64,000 bases of DNA from Albibacterium profundi (GTDB lineage Bacteria; Bacteroidota; Bacteroidia; Sphingobacteriales; Sphingobacteriaceae): positions 1,550,001 through 1,614,000 of the forward strand of contig NZ_JBBVGT010000002.1 in assembly GCF_042159835.1 (NCBI RefSeq), written 5' to 3'. Shown in pieces: positions 26,267 through 36,000 of this stretch (position 1 is its first letter; the number at the start of each line of letters is the position of its first letter). A model generated the notes under the pieces. The model was not told the origin of the DNA. It saw nothing but the letters and a program-made list of their open reading frames with translations, and did not search any database. Made by a program: the position numbers and the translations under genes.

Positions 26267-27067
26267 ATGGGTAAAATCATCGCATTAGCCAATCAGAAAG
26301 GTGGGGTCGGAAAGACGACTTCTTCAATAAATTTAGCTGCTAGTTTGGCTGTATTGGAATACCGAACCTTGTTGGTCGACGCCGATCCGCAGGCGAATTC
26401 TACATCGGGGATTGGTTACGATCCGCGTACGATTAAGAATAGTATCTACGAGTGTATTGTTAATGATATTCCCGCTTCAGAGGCTATTTGTTCTACAGAG
26501 ACACCTAATTTAGATCTTCTGCCGGCTCATATTGACCTTGTCGGAGCCGAGATAGAGATGATTAATTTGTCAGACCGTGAATATAAGATGAAGGCTATCT
26601 TGGATCAGGTCAAGGACGAATACGACTTTATTATTATCGATTGCTCTCCGTCGCTTGGTTTAATTACGATTAATGCATTGACCGCAGCTAACTCGGTAAT
26701 TATACCTGTTCAATGTGAATATTTTGCACTTGAAGGGCTCGGGAAGCTTTTAAATACAATTAAGATTGTACAAAACCGACTGAATGTTGATTTGGAAATT
26801 GAAGGAATCTTATTAACCATGTATGATGTGAGACTAAGACTTTCCAATCAGGTAGTAGAAGAGGTACGCTCACATTTTAACGAGCTGGTATTTGATACCA
26901 TTATTCAGCGGAATACGCGACTAAGCGAAGCGCCGAGCTTTGGGGTGTCGGTCATCATGCACGATGCTAACTCCAAGGGCGCGATAAATTACCTGAATCT
27001 AGCGAGGGAAGTTTTACTGAAGAATGGCTTAAAAAAGGTGAAGGATCAATCAAAGGTGGTTAATTAA
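26267..27067 (+). CDS. parA: ParA/Soj chromosome partitioning ATPase
   Basis: A Walker-type ATPase that, with ParB, separates replication origins. The 266-residue protein has the deviant Walker A KGGVGKTT (residues 11-18), LLVDADPQANST, DFIIIDCSPSLGLITINAL, and PVQCEYFALEGLGKL. The length is that of chromosomal Soj rather than plasmid ParA with an N-terminal HTH. It heads the operon parA-parB-DUF5683-dapB-lepB; parB starts two bases after its stop. Confidence 0.97.
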   Translation: MGKIIALANQKGGVGKTTSSINLAASLAVLEYRTLLVDADPQANSTSGIGYDPRTIKNSIYECIVNDIPASEAICSTETPNLDLLPAHIDLVGAEIEMINLSDREYKMKAILDQVKDEYDFIIIDCSPSLGLITINALTAANSVIIPVQCEYFALEGLGKLLNTIKIVQNRLNVDLEIEGILLTMYDVRLRLSNQVVEEVRSHFNELVFDTIIQRNTRLSEAPSFGVSVIMHDANSKGAINYLNLAREVLLKNGLKKVKDQSKVVN

Positions 27068-27069
27068 TT

Positions 27070-27999
27070 ATGGCACAGCAAAGAAAAACTGGATTAGGTA
27101 AAGGACTGAGTGCGTTGTTGAATGATGGTGACGATCTAAGGCAAGAATCGAATGAGCGATCAGCTTCTACGGAATATGAGTCGCAAAACTCTGCTAGGAG
27201 TGGAGTGACTGGCTCGATCGGGCATGTAAATATTTCAGAAATCGAGATCAATCCGTTTCAACCGAGGACGGATTTTGATGCGACCGCTTTAGAGGAGCTT
27301 GCAGAGTCGATTAAGTTGCAGGGTTTGATACAACCGATCACTGTGCGAAAGATCTCGTCTAATTCGTATCAGTTGATATCAGGTGAAAGGAGACTGCGTG
27401 CATCTAAGCTTGCGGGGTTGACGAGCATACCAGCCTATATAAGAACAGCCGATGATCAGCAGATGCTGGAAATGGCTCTGATCGAAAATATTCAACGTGA
27501 GAACCTAAATGCTATTGAAGTGGCACTTAGTTTTCAGCGGATGATTGATGAATGTAATCTGCGTCAAGATGAACTTGGCGAACGTGTTAGTAAAAATCGG
27601 TCGACGGTTACTAATTACCTGCGTTTGTTAAAACTACCACCAAGTATTCAAGCTTCAATTCGTGATAACCAAATCAGCATGGGGCATGCGCGAGCGTTAA
27701 TAAGTGTGCCGGAAGTCGAAAAGCAGCTCTATATTCATCAAGAGATATTGAGTAAGGGACTCTCAGTCCGTAAGGTAGAAGAATTAGTCCGCTCTTTGCA
27801 GGAACAAAAGCCGCCCACCAGTAAAAAGAAAGCAAACGAACATTCGTTTCAGTACCGAAAAATAGAGGATGATCTGGCTACCAAATTTGCTACGCGTGTG
27901 AAGCTAAATGTAAATGCTGATAAGAAAAAAGGATCTATTCAGATTCCATTTAATTCTGAAGACGACCTGAACCGTATTCTGGAACTATTAGACTGGTAA
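27070..27999 (+). CDS. parB: ParB/Spo0J chromosome partitioning protein
   Basis: Binds parS sites and spreads as a CTP-dependent clamp. The 309-residue protein begins KTGLGKGLSALL (the ParA-stimulating N-terminal arginine/lysine motif area) and has EIEINPFQPR, the CTP-binding motif LISGERRLRASKLAG, IENIQRENLNAIE, an HTH (LGERVSKNRSTVTNYLRLLKLP), ISMGHARAL, and a short C-terminal dimerisation domain. No parS-like site with the TGTTTCACGTGAAACA core was found in the window. Confidence 0.97.
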   Translation: MAQQRKTGLGKGLSALLNDGDDLRQESNERSASTEYESQNSARSGVTGSIGHVNISEIEINPFQPRTDFDATALEELAESIKLQGLIQPITVRKISSNSYQLISGERRLRASKLAGLTSIPAYIRTADDQQMLEMALIENIQRENLNAIEVALSFQRMIDECNLRQDELGERVSKNRSTVTNYLRLLKLPPSIQASIRDNQISMGHARALISVPEVEKQLYIHQEILSKGLSVRKVEELVRSLQEQKPPTSKKKANEHSFQYRKIEDDLATKFATRVKLNVNADKKKGSIQIPFNSEDDLNRILELLDW

Positions 28000-28003
28000 A
28001 ATA

Positions 28004-28696
28004 ATGCGTTATGGTCTAGCATTTTTTGTTCTGCTTGTGTTTTCAATGGCTGATTTGCAAGCGCAAACACCTGACTCCTTACGTCAGGAAGCGGTAGAAC
28101 GTATTTCTGCAGATACGTTAAATATGCAGGATACAACCAATTTGCCGACCGATGAAAACGTGAAAAAATCAAAAACCAAAAAAGTCAAAGAAGAGGAGCC
28201 TTTTGTTTATAAAGACTCTACTCGTTTGGCATTGGAGCGTATGACTCGTGTGGCTGTTACCCGTTCTGCGATCATTCCCGGTTGGGGCCAGCTAACCAAC
28301 AAACGTTGGTGGAAAGTGCCCATTATTTATGGTGGAATCGTCGGTTTAGTTCTAACCTACGATTTTAATCAAACAAATTATAAGGAAATGTTGTCGGAGG
28401 CCCAGTATCGAATTACCCATAATGGACAGTATTTGCATGAGGAATATGCTCGGGCTAATCAGGAGTGGGTTATTCAGGCAAAGGATTTCTATCGCCGGAA
28501 TCGAGATCTGACGATTTTAGTTGGACTCGGTCTTTATGCGCTCAATTTGGTGGATGCTTATGTGGACGCGAAAATGTTCAGGTATGATATTGACGATGAC
28601 TTGAGCTTTCGTATCGATCCTTTTGTTCAGCAATCCGGTCTTTATGCTAGTAGCACACCAACATTTGGTTTTAAGTTGGCCGTGACAATTCCTTAA
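28004..28696 (+). CDS. DUF5683 domain membrane protein
   Basis: A 230-residue exported protein with a signal peptide (MRYGLAFFVLLVFSMADLQAQ), a low-complexity lysine/glutamate linker, and then the conserved block AIIPGWGQLTNKRWWKVPIIYGG with two membrane-spanning segments and LGLYALNLVDAYVDAKMF. This is the Bacteroidota family DUF5683, regularly found between parB and dapB. Function unknown. It starts four bases after parB. Confidence 0.87.
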   Translation: MRYGLAFFVLLVFSMADLQAQTPDSLRQEAVERISADTLNMQDTTNLPTDENVKKSKTKKVKEEEPFVYKDSTRLALERMTRVAVTRSAIIPGWGQLTNKRWWKVPIIYGGIVGLVLTYDFNQTNYKEMLSEAQYRITHNGQYLHEEYARANQEWVIQAKDFYRRNRDLTILVGLGLYALNLVDAYVDAKMFRYDIDDDLSFRIDPFVQQSGLYASSTPTFGFKLAVTIP

Positions 28697-28760
28697 TGTT
28701 TTAATTTTAGAAAAAAGATAATATCGTATATTGCGATTATTAATCAAGTCGATATAGATT

Positions 28761-29504
28761 ATGAACATTGCGCTAATCGGGTATGGAAAAATGGGACAGA
28801 TCATCGAAAGGGTCGCTCATGATAGAAATCACGAAATTGTACTCATCATTGATGAAAATAATCGAAACGAAATTGGCGTTGAAGACTTACGACAGGCCGA
28901 CGTAGCTATCGACTTCAGTACACCTGATTCTGTACTGGCCAATATAGATCTTTGTTTTGAAGCCAAAGTTCCTGTGGTTGTCGGTACAACCGGTTGGTAT
29001 GATAAGGTTGATGAAATCAGAGCGACTTGTCTGGCTGGTAACAATTCATTGCTTTATGGGTCTAATTTTAGTGTTGGTGTAAATATTTTCTTTTATATCA
29101 ATAGGTTATTGGCCAAAGCCATGCAGCCATATAAGCAATATGATGTACAGGTTGAAGAGATCCATCATACGCAAAAGCTGGATGCGCCCAGCGGAACGGC
29201 CATTTCTATTGCCGAAGGTATTATTGAAAACAACGAAGAAAAAAAGAGTTGGATAAATAATATTGTAGGAGAGGAAGGGGAGGTTATCCCTAAAAAAGAT
29301 GAGCTTTTGATTGAATCGCTCAGACTTGAAGACGTGCCGGGAACGCATACGGTGCTTTATAGCTCGGAAGTTGACCAGATTGAATTTAAGCACACAGCTC
29401 ATAGTCGATCAGGTTTTGCTCTGGGTGCGGTTATTGCTGCAGAGTGGCTGCAACACAAAAATGGGTTTTTCAACGTGAAAGAAATGTTTAATTTCGATCT
29501 TTAA
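28761..29504 (+). CDS. dapB: 4-hydroxy-tetrahydrodipicolinate reductase
   Basis: Reduces HTPA to tetrahydrodipicolinate in the lysine/diaminopimelate pathway that feeds peptidoglycan. The 247-residue enzyme has the nucleotide-binding IALIGYGKMGQIIE, AIDFSTPDSV, VVVGTTGWYD, the catalytic EEIHHTQKLDAPSGTAISIAEGI, and ALGAVIAAEWL. It is compact compared with E. coli DapB (about 273), which is usual in this phylum. It is in the parA operon, 64 bases after DUF5683. Confidence 0.96.
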   Translation: MNIALIGYGKMGQIIERVAHDRNHEIVLIIDENNRNEIGVEDLRQADVAIDFSTPDSVLANIDLCFEAKVPVVVGTTGWYDKVDEIRATCLAGNNSLLYGSNFSVGVNIFFYINRLLAKAMQPYKQYDVQVEEIHHTQKLDAPSGTAISIAEGIIENNEEKKSWINNIVGEEGEVIPKKDELLIESLRLEDVPGTHTVLYSSEVDQIEFKHTAHSRSGFALGAVIAAEWLQHKNGFFNVKEMFNFDL

Positions 29505-29522
29505 AAAAATAACACAATATAC

Positions 29523-30941
29523 ATGAGCTATATAATTTGTATCATTCTCCTCATTCTTGTCCATTTCGGATTATGGAAGATGTTTGTGAAAGCAGGGAGA
29601 CCTGGATGGGAATCACTTATACCATTTTACCGCGAATATATTATTACCAAATTGACAGGTCGTCCTGCTTGGTTGGTGGCTCTTCTACTTATCCCAATAG
29701 TGAATGTTTTCGTCGCGATTACAATCTATATCGATTTTGTAAAAAGTTTTGGGAAGTGTTCATTTTTAGAACATGCAGGAACGATATTGCTCCCTTTTGT
29801 AGTCTTTCCATTGTGGGGTACGGATACGGCAACTACGTATTGGGGACGATCTCATACTGCGGAATTTAAGGAGAAGTATCCGTATAAAAAGACGGTGACC
29901 AGGGAATGGGCCGATGCTATTATATTTGCAGTTGTAGCAGCGACTTTGATTCGTGGTTTTTTAATCGAGGCGTATATGATTCCGACGGGATCGATGGAGA
30001 AAAGTCTTTTGGTTGGAGATTTTATTTTCGTCAGCAAAGTGAACTATGGTCCTCGCATACCGATGACGCCGGTGGCATTTCCGTTTTCTCATCATACATT
30101 ACCAACAGGAGGGAAGGCTTATTGGGAAGGGATTCAGTTAGATTATAAACGCCTTCCTGGCTTCGAAGAGATTGAAAGAAACGATGTCGTGGTCTTCAAT
30201 TATCCGCCTGATGGGCAGCCTCCGCTAAGTCGCCCGGTAGATAAGAGGGAAAACTACATTAAGCGATGCATTGCTATTCCAGGTGATTCGCTTCGAATTA
30301 TCGATTCAAAAGTATATGTTAATGGTCAGGAAGAAGTAAATCCTCCTGAAAGTCAAACCAGTTACTATGTAAAGACAAACGGCACCGATCTTAATCCTCA
30401 GACCCTATTTGATATGCGAATTGAAGGATTACGTCAGTCGGAAACCGAGTATGTATTTACGATGACCGCTAAGCAGGCTGAAACAGTGTCTTCTTGGACG
30501 AATGTTGAAGCGGTGAAGGCAAATATCGCACCGATGGGCGCATTTGACGGGCAAGTATTTCCACATGACCCAGATTTCCAATGGAATGTCGATAATTATG
30601 GACCAATCGTTGTGCCCGAGAAAGGTTGGACCGTCAAGTTGGATAGCACCACAGTTCCTTTATATGAGGCGATTATTACTGACTATGAAGGCAATACTTT
30701 TGAGCAGCGAGCTGACGGCTATTACATCAATTCAGAAAAGGCTGACAGCTATACATTCCAAATGGATTACTATTGGATGATGGGGGACAATAGACACAGT
30801 TCTGCAGATTCACGTTTATGGGGCTTTGTGCCGGAGGATCATATCGTTGGTAAAGCCCTCTTTGTCTGGTTAAGCCTCGATGAGGTTGGAAGCTTTTTTG
30901 ACAAAATCCGTTGGAATCGGATCTTTATGAAAATTGAATAG
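29523..30941 (+). CDS. lepB: Signal peptidase I with an N-terminal membrane extension
   Basis: Cleaves signal peptides of exported proteins on the outer face of the inner membrane. The 472-residue protein has a catalytic serine at about S157 (YMIPTGSMEKSLLVGDF), a lysine at about K247 (NYIKRCIAIPGD) and the C-terminal box YYWMMGDNRHSSADSRLWGFVPE. Before the peptidase domain lies a 120-residue region with three hydrophobic helices (GRPGWESLIPFYREY, LVALLLIPIVNVFVAI), resembling the small membrane family DUF5684. A long insertion separates the lysine box from the C-terminal box, as in other Bacteroidota. The 3' end overlaps the converging dehydrogenase gene by 17 bases. Confidence 0.94.
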   Translation: MSYIICIILLILVHFGLWKMFVKAGRPGWESLIPFYREYIITKLTGRPAWLVALLLIPIVNVFVAITIYIDFVKSFGKCSFLEHAGTILLPFVVFPLWGTDTATTYWGRSHTAEFKEKYPYKKTVTREWADAIIFAVVAATLIRGFLIEAYMIPTGSMEKSLLVGDFIFVSKVNYGPRIPMTPVAFPFSHHTLPTGGKAYWEGIQLDYKRLPGFEEIERNDVVVFNYPPDGQPPLSRPVDKRENYIKRCIAIPGDSLRIIDSKVYVNGQEEVNPPESQTSYYVKTNGTDLNPQTLFDMRIEGLRQSETEYVFTMTAKQAETVSSWTNVEAVKANIAPMGAFDGQVFPHDPDFQWNVDNYGPIVVPEKGWTVKLDSTTVPLYEAIITDYEGNTFEQRADGYYINSEKADSYTFQMDYYWMMGDNRHSSADSRLWGFVPEDHIVGKALFVWLSLDEVGSFFDKIRWNRIFMKIE

Positions 30942-32025
30942 CTTGGATATTAAATCGTTCGGCTAAAGAATTTAAATCTTCGACAACCGCATCAACTAAA
31001 GGGATGCCCTCCGTGCGGTTAATCCGTTCTGCTAGCTCTTCGGGCTCCCCGGGGATGATTACTGGTTGACTTTCATTGGTTCGCTCGGCTTTTTTAAAGC
31101 GGTCTATCCACTGATCTATATTGCGTTTATAGTCATCTACCGGTCGAAATCCATCTACCCGCCATGCGCCTAGGAAATGACCAAGACCTTCGCCGGGTTG
31201 ATCATCAGCCGGATCTAGAAATGAAACAAAAGGTGGTGCCCAAGGGCCATAGCTGGCACCGGAGAGTACAGCCGAAAATATGTCGACCGCAGAACTCAGG
31301 CCAAAGCCTTTGTGGCTACCATGGTCGCGATCTCCTCCTAAAGGCAATAATGATCCTCCTTCTTTCAATTCACCGGCATCCCGCGAATCAGCACCATTTT
31401 TATCTTGTACCCACCCCGACGGTATTGATAAGTTCTTTCTTTGCGCTACCTCCAGCTTTCCGTTGGCTGCAGTGGAAGTGGCCATATCGACTACTATTGG
31501 CGGATATTTACCGGCGGGGAATGTATAACAGATCGGGTTGGTGCCGAGCATCCGTTCTTTCGAAAATGTAGGTGCGACCAGTGGACTCGCATTGGTCATT
31601 GCCATGCCGATCATGTCATTATTAACAGCCATCAGCGCATGATAGCCCGCGATGCCAAAATGATTGGAATTCTTTACGGACACCCATCCTGAGCCAACGT
31701 TCTCGGCTTTCTCTAGCGCAATCTTCATGGCGAAAGGAGCAACAACCAAACCCAAGCCTGCATCGCCGTCGATCGTAGCAGTACTAGGCGTTTCATGTAC
31801 GATTCTGATCGTGGGACGCGAATTAATCCGCCCTTTGTCCCACAATCTGACATAACCTATCAATCTTGCCACACCATGTGAATCAATTCCCCGGAGATCA
31901 GCTTTTAACAGAACATCGGCCGCAAGTGTCGCATCTTCCTCTGAGCATCCCATTGATAAGAACACATCCTGTGTGAATTTTCGAAGCTTTTGTTCTTCGA
32001 TCCGTTTTATCTTATTTTCGCTCAC
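30925..32025 (-). CDS. Ldh/malate dehydrogenase family oxidoreductase (YlbC/ComC type)
   Basis: A 366-residue NAD(P)-dependent 2-hydroxyacid dehydrogenase of the family unrelated to classical LDH/MDH. The motifs ADLRGIDSHGVARLIGYV, IDGDAGLGLVVAPFAM, VKNSNHFGIAGYHALMA (catalytic histidine region), MTNASPLVAP, TNPICYTFPAG and GHKGFGLSSAVDI identify it. Known members act on malate, sulfolactate, ureidoglycolate or delta-1-piperideine-2-carboxylate; the substrate here is not determinable. It lies 25 bases behind metF on the same strand and may be read from the metH promoter. Confidence 0.9.
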   Translation of the reverse strand: MSENKIKRIEEQKLRKFTQDVFLSMGCSEEDATLAADVLLKADLRGIDSHGVARLIGYVRLWDKGRINSRPTIRIVHETPSTATIDGDAGLGLVVAPFAMKIALEKAENVGSGWVSVKNSNHFGIAGYHALMAVNNDMIGMAMTNASPLVAPTFSKERMLGTNPICYTFPAGKYPPIVVDMATSTAANGKLEVAQRKNLSIPSGWVQDKNGADSRDAGELKEGGSLLPLGGDRDHGSHKGFGLSSAVDIFSAVLSGASYGPWAPPFVSFLDPADDQPGEGLGHFLGAWRVDGFRPVDDYKRNIDQWIDRFKKAERTNESQPVIIPGEPEELAERINRTEGIPLVDAVVEDLNSLAERFNIQAIQFS

Positions 32026-32050
32026 GTTTTAAACGTTAATTTTTTTTTAA

Positions 32051-33010
32051 TTAGAATACGGCTTCTGCTACCCGCTTAGTCGGTTCCGGATTTCCCATGG
32101 TATAAAAATGTAGAACCGGTGCACCCATTTTTATCAATTCCTTACTCTGATTAATGAGCCATTCTATCCCAAGCTCCTTAACTTCTTTCTCTGATTTACA
32201 TGCTCGGACGGCTTCACTCAGCTCCAGTGGAAAATCGAGATGAAAAGTCTTCGGCAAAGATATAAGTTGTTTCGAACTCGTAATAGGTTTCAAGCCGGGA
32301 ATAATAGGCACGTGGATATCATACTCGCGACATTTCTCAACGAATTTCCGATATTTCTCATTGTCGAAAAACATTTGAGTAACGATAAAGTCAGCTCCCA
32401 GATCAATTTTTTTCTTTAGATACTTAAAGTCCGTCTCCAAGTTTGGAGACTCAAAATGCTTTTCAGGATAACCCGCCACGCCGATACAAAATGAATTTTG
32501 ATCAGTAGCCACATCGATATTCTCATGTAAATACTTTCCATGGTTCATATCCACAACATGTTGCAATAAATCTGACGCATATTCATGTCCGCCCGGTGTA
32601 GGATAGAATGTTTTTTCTGTTTGTCTCGGATCGCCTCGAAGAACCAATACATTGTCAATACCCAAGAATTGGAGATCGATTAGAGCATTCTCTGTTTCTT
32701 CTTTGGTAAAGCCACCGCAAATTAAATGTGGTACGGCGTCAACCTTATATTTGCTCATAATAGCGGCGCAGATGGCAACTGTGCCGGGTCGTTTCCGATA
32801 GGCTACTTTTTGCAACAAGCCCCCAGGCTGTTCCTTGTATATATAATCCTCACGATGATAGGTGACATCAATAAAAGGAGGGTTAAACTCCATTAGAGGA
32901 TCGATGGTATTATATATGTTCCGGATACTTTGCCCTTTAATTGGCGGAAGGAGCTCGAAAGAGAATAAGGTTTTCCCTTTCGCATTTTGGATATGTTCAG
33001 TTATTTTCAT
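32051..33010 (-). CDS. metF: 5,10-methylenetetrahydrofolate reductase
   Basis: Supplies 5-methyltetrahydrofolate to MetH. The 319-residue FAD-dependent TIM barrel shows LFSFELLPPIKG, FIDVTYH, the family-typical HLICGGFTKEETENAL, NVLVLRGDPRQ, FCIGVAGYPEKHFESPN, LGADFIVTQMFFDNEKY and PIIPGLKPITS. It is 26 bases downstream of metH on the same strand, so the SAM riboswitch ahead of metH should also control it. Confidence 0.96.
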   Translation of the reverse strand: MKITEHIQNAKGKTLFSFELLPPIKGQSIRNIYNTIDPLMEFNPPFIDVTYHREDYIYKEQPGGLLQKVAYRKRPGTVAICAAIMSKYKVDAVPHLICGGFTKEETENALIDLQFLGIDNVLVLRGDPRQTEKTFYPTPGGHEYASDLLQHVVDMNHGKYLHENIDVATDQNSFCIGVAGYPEKHFESPNLETDFKYLKKKIDLGADFIVTQMFFDNEKYRKFVEKCREYDIHVPIIPGLKPITSSKQLISLPKTFHLDFPLELSEAVRACKSEKEVKELGIEWLINQSKELIKMGAPVLHFYTMGNPEPTKRVAEAVF

Positions 33011-33036
33011 GAATGTTCTGATATAAGGTTAGCTTA

Positions 33037-36000
33037 TTAATAGGCTAAATTCGGAGCAAGCCATTTTTCAGTTAGCTCAAGTGTTGCTTTTTTGCGCACT
33101 GCATAATCTTCTACTTGATCTTTCGCGATTTTACCTAAGCCGAAATAACGCGAATTCGGATGTGAGAAATAGAAGCCACTTACGGCGGCTGTTGGGAACA
33201 TGGCAAAACTATCTGTTAGATAAATTCCTGTTGTCGCTTCCGCATTCAGCAAGTCAAATAGGGTTCTTTTTTCGGTATGGTCAGGGCAAGCCGGATAGCC
33301 CGGAGCAGGACGGATACCGTCGTATTTTTCCTTAATTAACTCTTCATTGGTGAAATCCTCTTCATTAGAATATCCCCAAAATTCTTTCCGTACCATTTCA
33401 TGCATTTTTTCGGCGAAAGCCTCCGCAAATCGGTCGGCCAATGCTTTTACCATGATCGCATTGTAGTCGTCGTGGTTTCTTTCATATTCTTTGACGAGGT
33501 CGTCGCAACCGATACCACTGGTAACAGCGAATCCTCCCCAATAGTCTGCACGTCCACTGTCCTTTGGTGCGATAAAATCTGATAATGCATAGTGAGGTTC
33601 GCCTGGAACCTTTTCCGATTGTTGCCTTAGCGTGTGAACGGTAGCCAGGACTTCTGTTCGCGTATCATCGGTATAAAGTTCGATATCATCACCAACGTTG
33701 TTAGCCGGCCAAAAGCCGATGACACCGTTTGCCGTCAGCAGCTTGTTGTCGACCAGATTTCTGAGCATGCTCTTCGCGTCTTCAAATAATTTAGTAGCTT
33801 CAACACCTACCACTTTATCGGTTAGTATTCTTGGATAGCGGCCCCGTAGTTCCCAGGTATGGAAAAATGGGGTCCAGTCGATATAAGGCTCAAGCTCTTC
33901 AAAAGAGAAGTTCTCAAAAACTTTCGTGCCGAGGAACTTGGGCTTAGGCGGTATGTAGTCCATCCAATCGGTTTGGAACCTGTTTTTTCTTGCGTCTTCG
34001 ATTGTGACATATCGTTTGTCGGACCGCTTACGAAGATGTGCTTCACGGGTTCTCGTATAATCTTCCTGAATACCTTTAATGTATTCATCCCGGTTCGTTT
34101 CGTTGAGTAGATTGGTACAAACTCCGACGCTCCTAGAAGCGTCTAGAACGTGAACGGTTGGACCCGAATAGTTTGGCGCTATTTTAACAGCCGTATGGAT
34201 CCTCGAGGTTGTCGCACCGCCGATAATAAGCGGTATACTTATACCATTTCGGTCGGCCTCCTTTCCAAAGTTAGCCATCTCATCCAAGGACGGAGTGATA
34301 AGCCCGCTTAAGCCGATAATATCTGCTTTTTGAGCAATAGCCTCATCAATTATCTTTTGCGCAGGCACCATGACGCCAAGATCAATTACTTCGAAATTAT
34401 TGCAAGCAAGAACTACCGCTACGATATTCTTGCCAATATCATGAACATCTCCTTTAACCGTGGCCATGACGATTTTCCCTGCATTTTTCCGTTCCGATTG
34501 CCCTTTGTTTTTAAGTTTCTCAGCCTCAATAAAAGGAAGTAGATAAGCTACTGCTTTTTTCATTACGCGCGCAGATTTGACAACTTGTGGTAAAAACATT
34601 TTACCGGAACCGAACAGGTCACCAACGATATTCATTCCGTCCATTAATGGACCTTCGATAACTTCAAGTGGCGCGTCGTAAGCTAAGCGAGCTTCCTCAA
34701 CATCCTCGTCAAGATAATCGATGATACCTTTTACGAGAGCATGAGACAGGCGTTCTTGAACGGTGCCATTTCTCCATTCTTGAGTCTTTTCGACAGTTTT
34801 TCCTTTACCCTTAATGGTTTCTGCGAAATCGACCATTCGCTCGGTTGCGTCTTCACGGCGATTAAGAAGTACATCTTCTACATACTGAAGGAGGGTAGGA
34901 TCTATTTCCTCATATACTTCCAGCATTCCCGCATTAACAATCCCCATATCCAAACCCGCTTTAATGGCGTGAAACAAAAAGGCAGAATGCATAGCTTCCC
35001 TGACGACGTTATTCCCTCTGAACGAAAAAGAAATATTACTGACACCACCACTAACGTGAACGAGAGGCAGATTTTCTTTGATCCATTTCGTAGCTTTAAT
35101 AAAATCTACTGCATAGTTATTATGCTCATCTAGTCCAGTTGCAATTGTCAATATATTCGGATCAAAGATGATGTCCTGCGGAGGAAAGCCGATCGATACG
35201 AGCAAGTTGTATGAACGTTCACAAATTTCCTTTCTTCTTTCGAAGGTATCGGCCTGACCCGTTTCATCAAATGCCATGACGACGACGGCGGCACCATAAT
35301 CCATCACTTCACGCGCATGAGCAAGGAATTCTGCTTCTCCTTCTTTCAAGGATATTGAATTGACAATACCTTTGCCTTGAAGGCATTGGAGTCCTTCTCG
35401 GATTACTGACCATCTGGAGGAATCGATCATGATAGGAAGCTTGGCGATGTCCGGTTCAGAAGCGATTAAGTTTAAAAACTTAACCATTGCTTTTTCCGAG
35501 TCGAGCATACCTTCGTCCATGTTAACATCGATGATCTGCGCTCCGCCTTCCACTTGTTGTCGTGCAATGGCGAGCGCCTCCTCATATTTGTCGTTTAAAA
35601 TAAGCTTGGAGAATTTCGGTGAACCCGTAATATTGGTTCTTTCGCCGATATTTACAAATAATGTATCTGGCTGTACCGTCACCGCTTCTAAACCGCTGAG
35701 ACGTAAATGGGGCTCAGGAGAAGCTGTTTTCCGTGGTTTCCCTTTGCTCGCCTTTTCTACAATACATGAAATATGTTCCGGCGTAGTGCCGCAGCAGCCA
35801 CCTACGATATTAACAAAGCCACTCTCAATAAAATCTTCCAAGAGATGAGCCGTGTCATGTGCTTGCTCATCATATTCGCCAAATTCGTTTGGCAATCCCG
35901 CGTTCGGGTAAGCAGATACGAAAAACGGCGCTTTCTCTGCGAGTTCAGCAATATGAGGTCTCATCTCCTTAGCACCTAAGGCACAGTTCAATCCGATACT

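Noticed and set aside
35429..35848. 139-codon plus-strand frame inside metH, and similar long frames antisense to Ldh-family, lepB and cobA genes
   Set aside because: They are fully inside well-identified genes on the other strand or frame, with no ribosome site or recognisable protein features.
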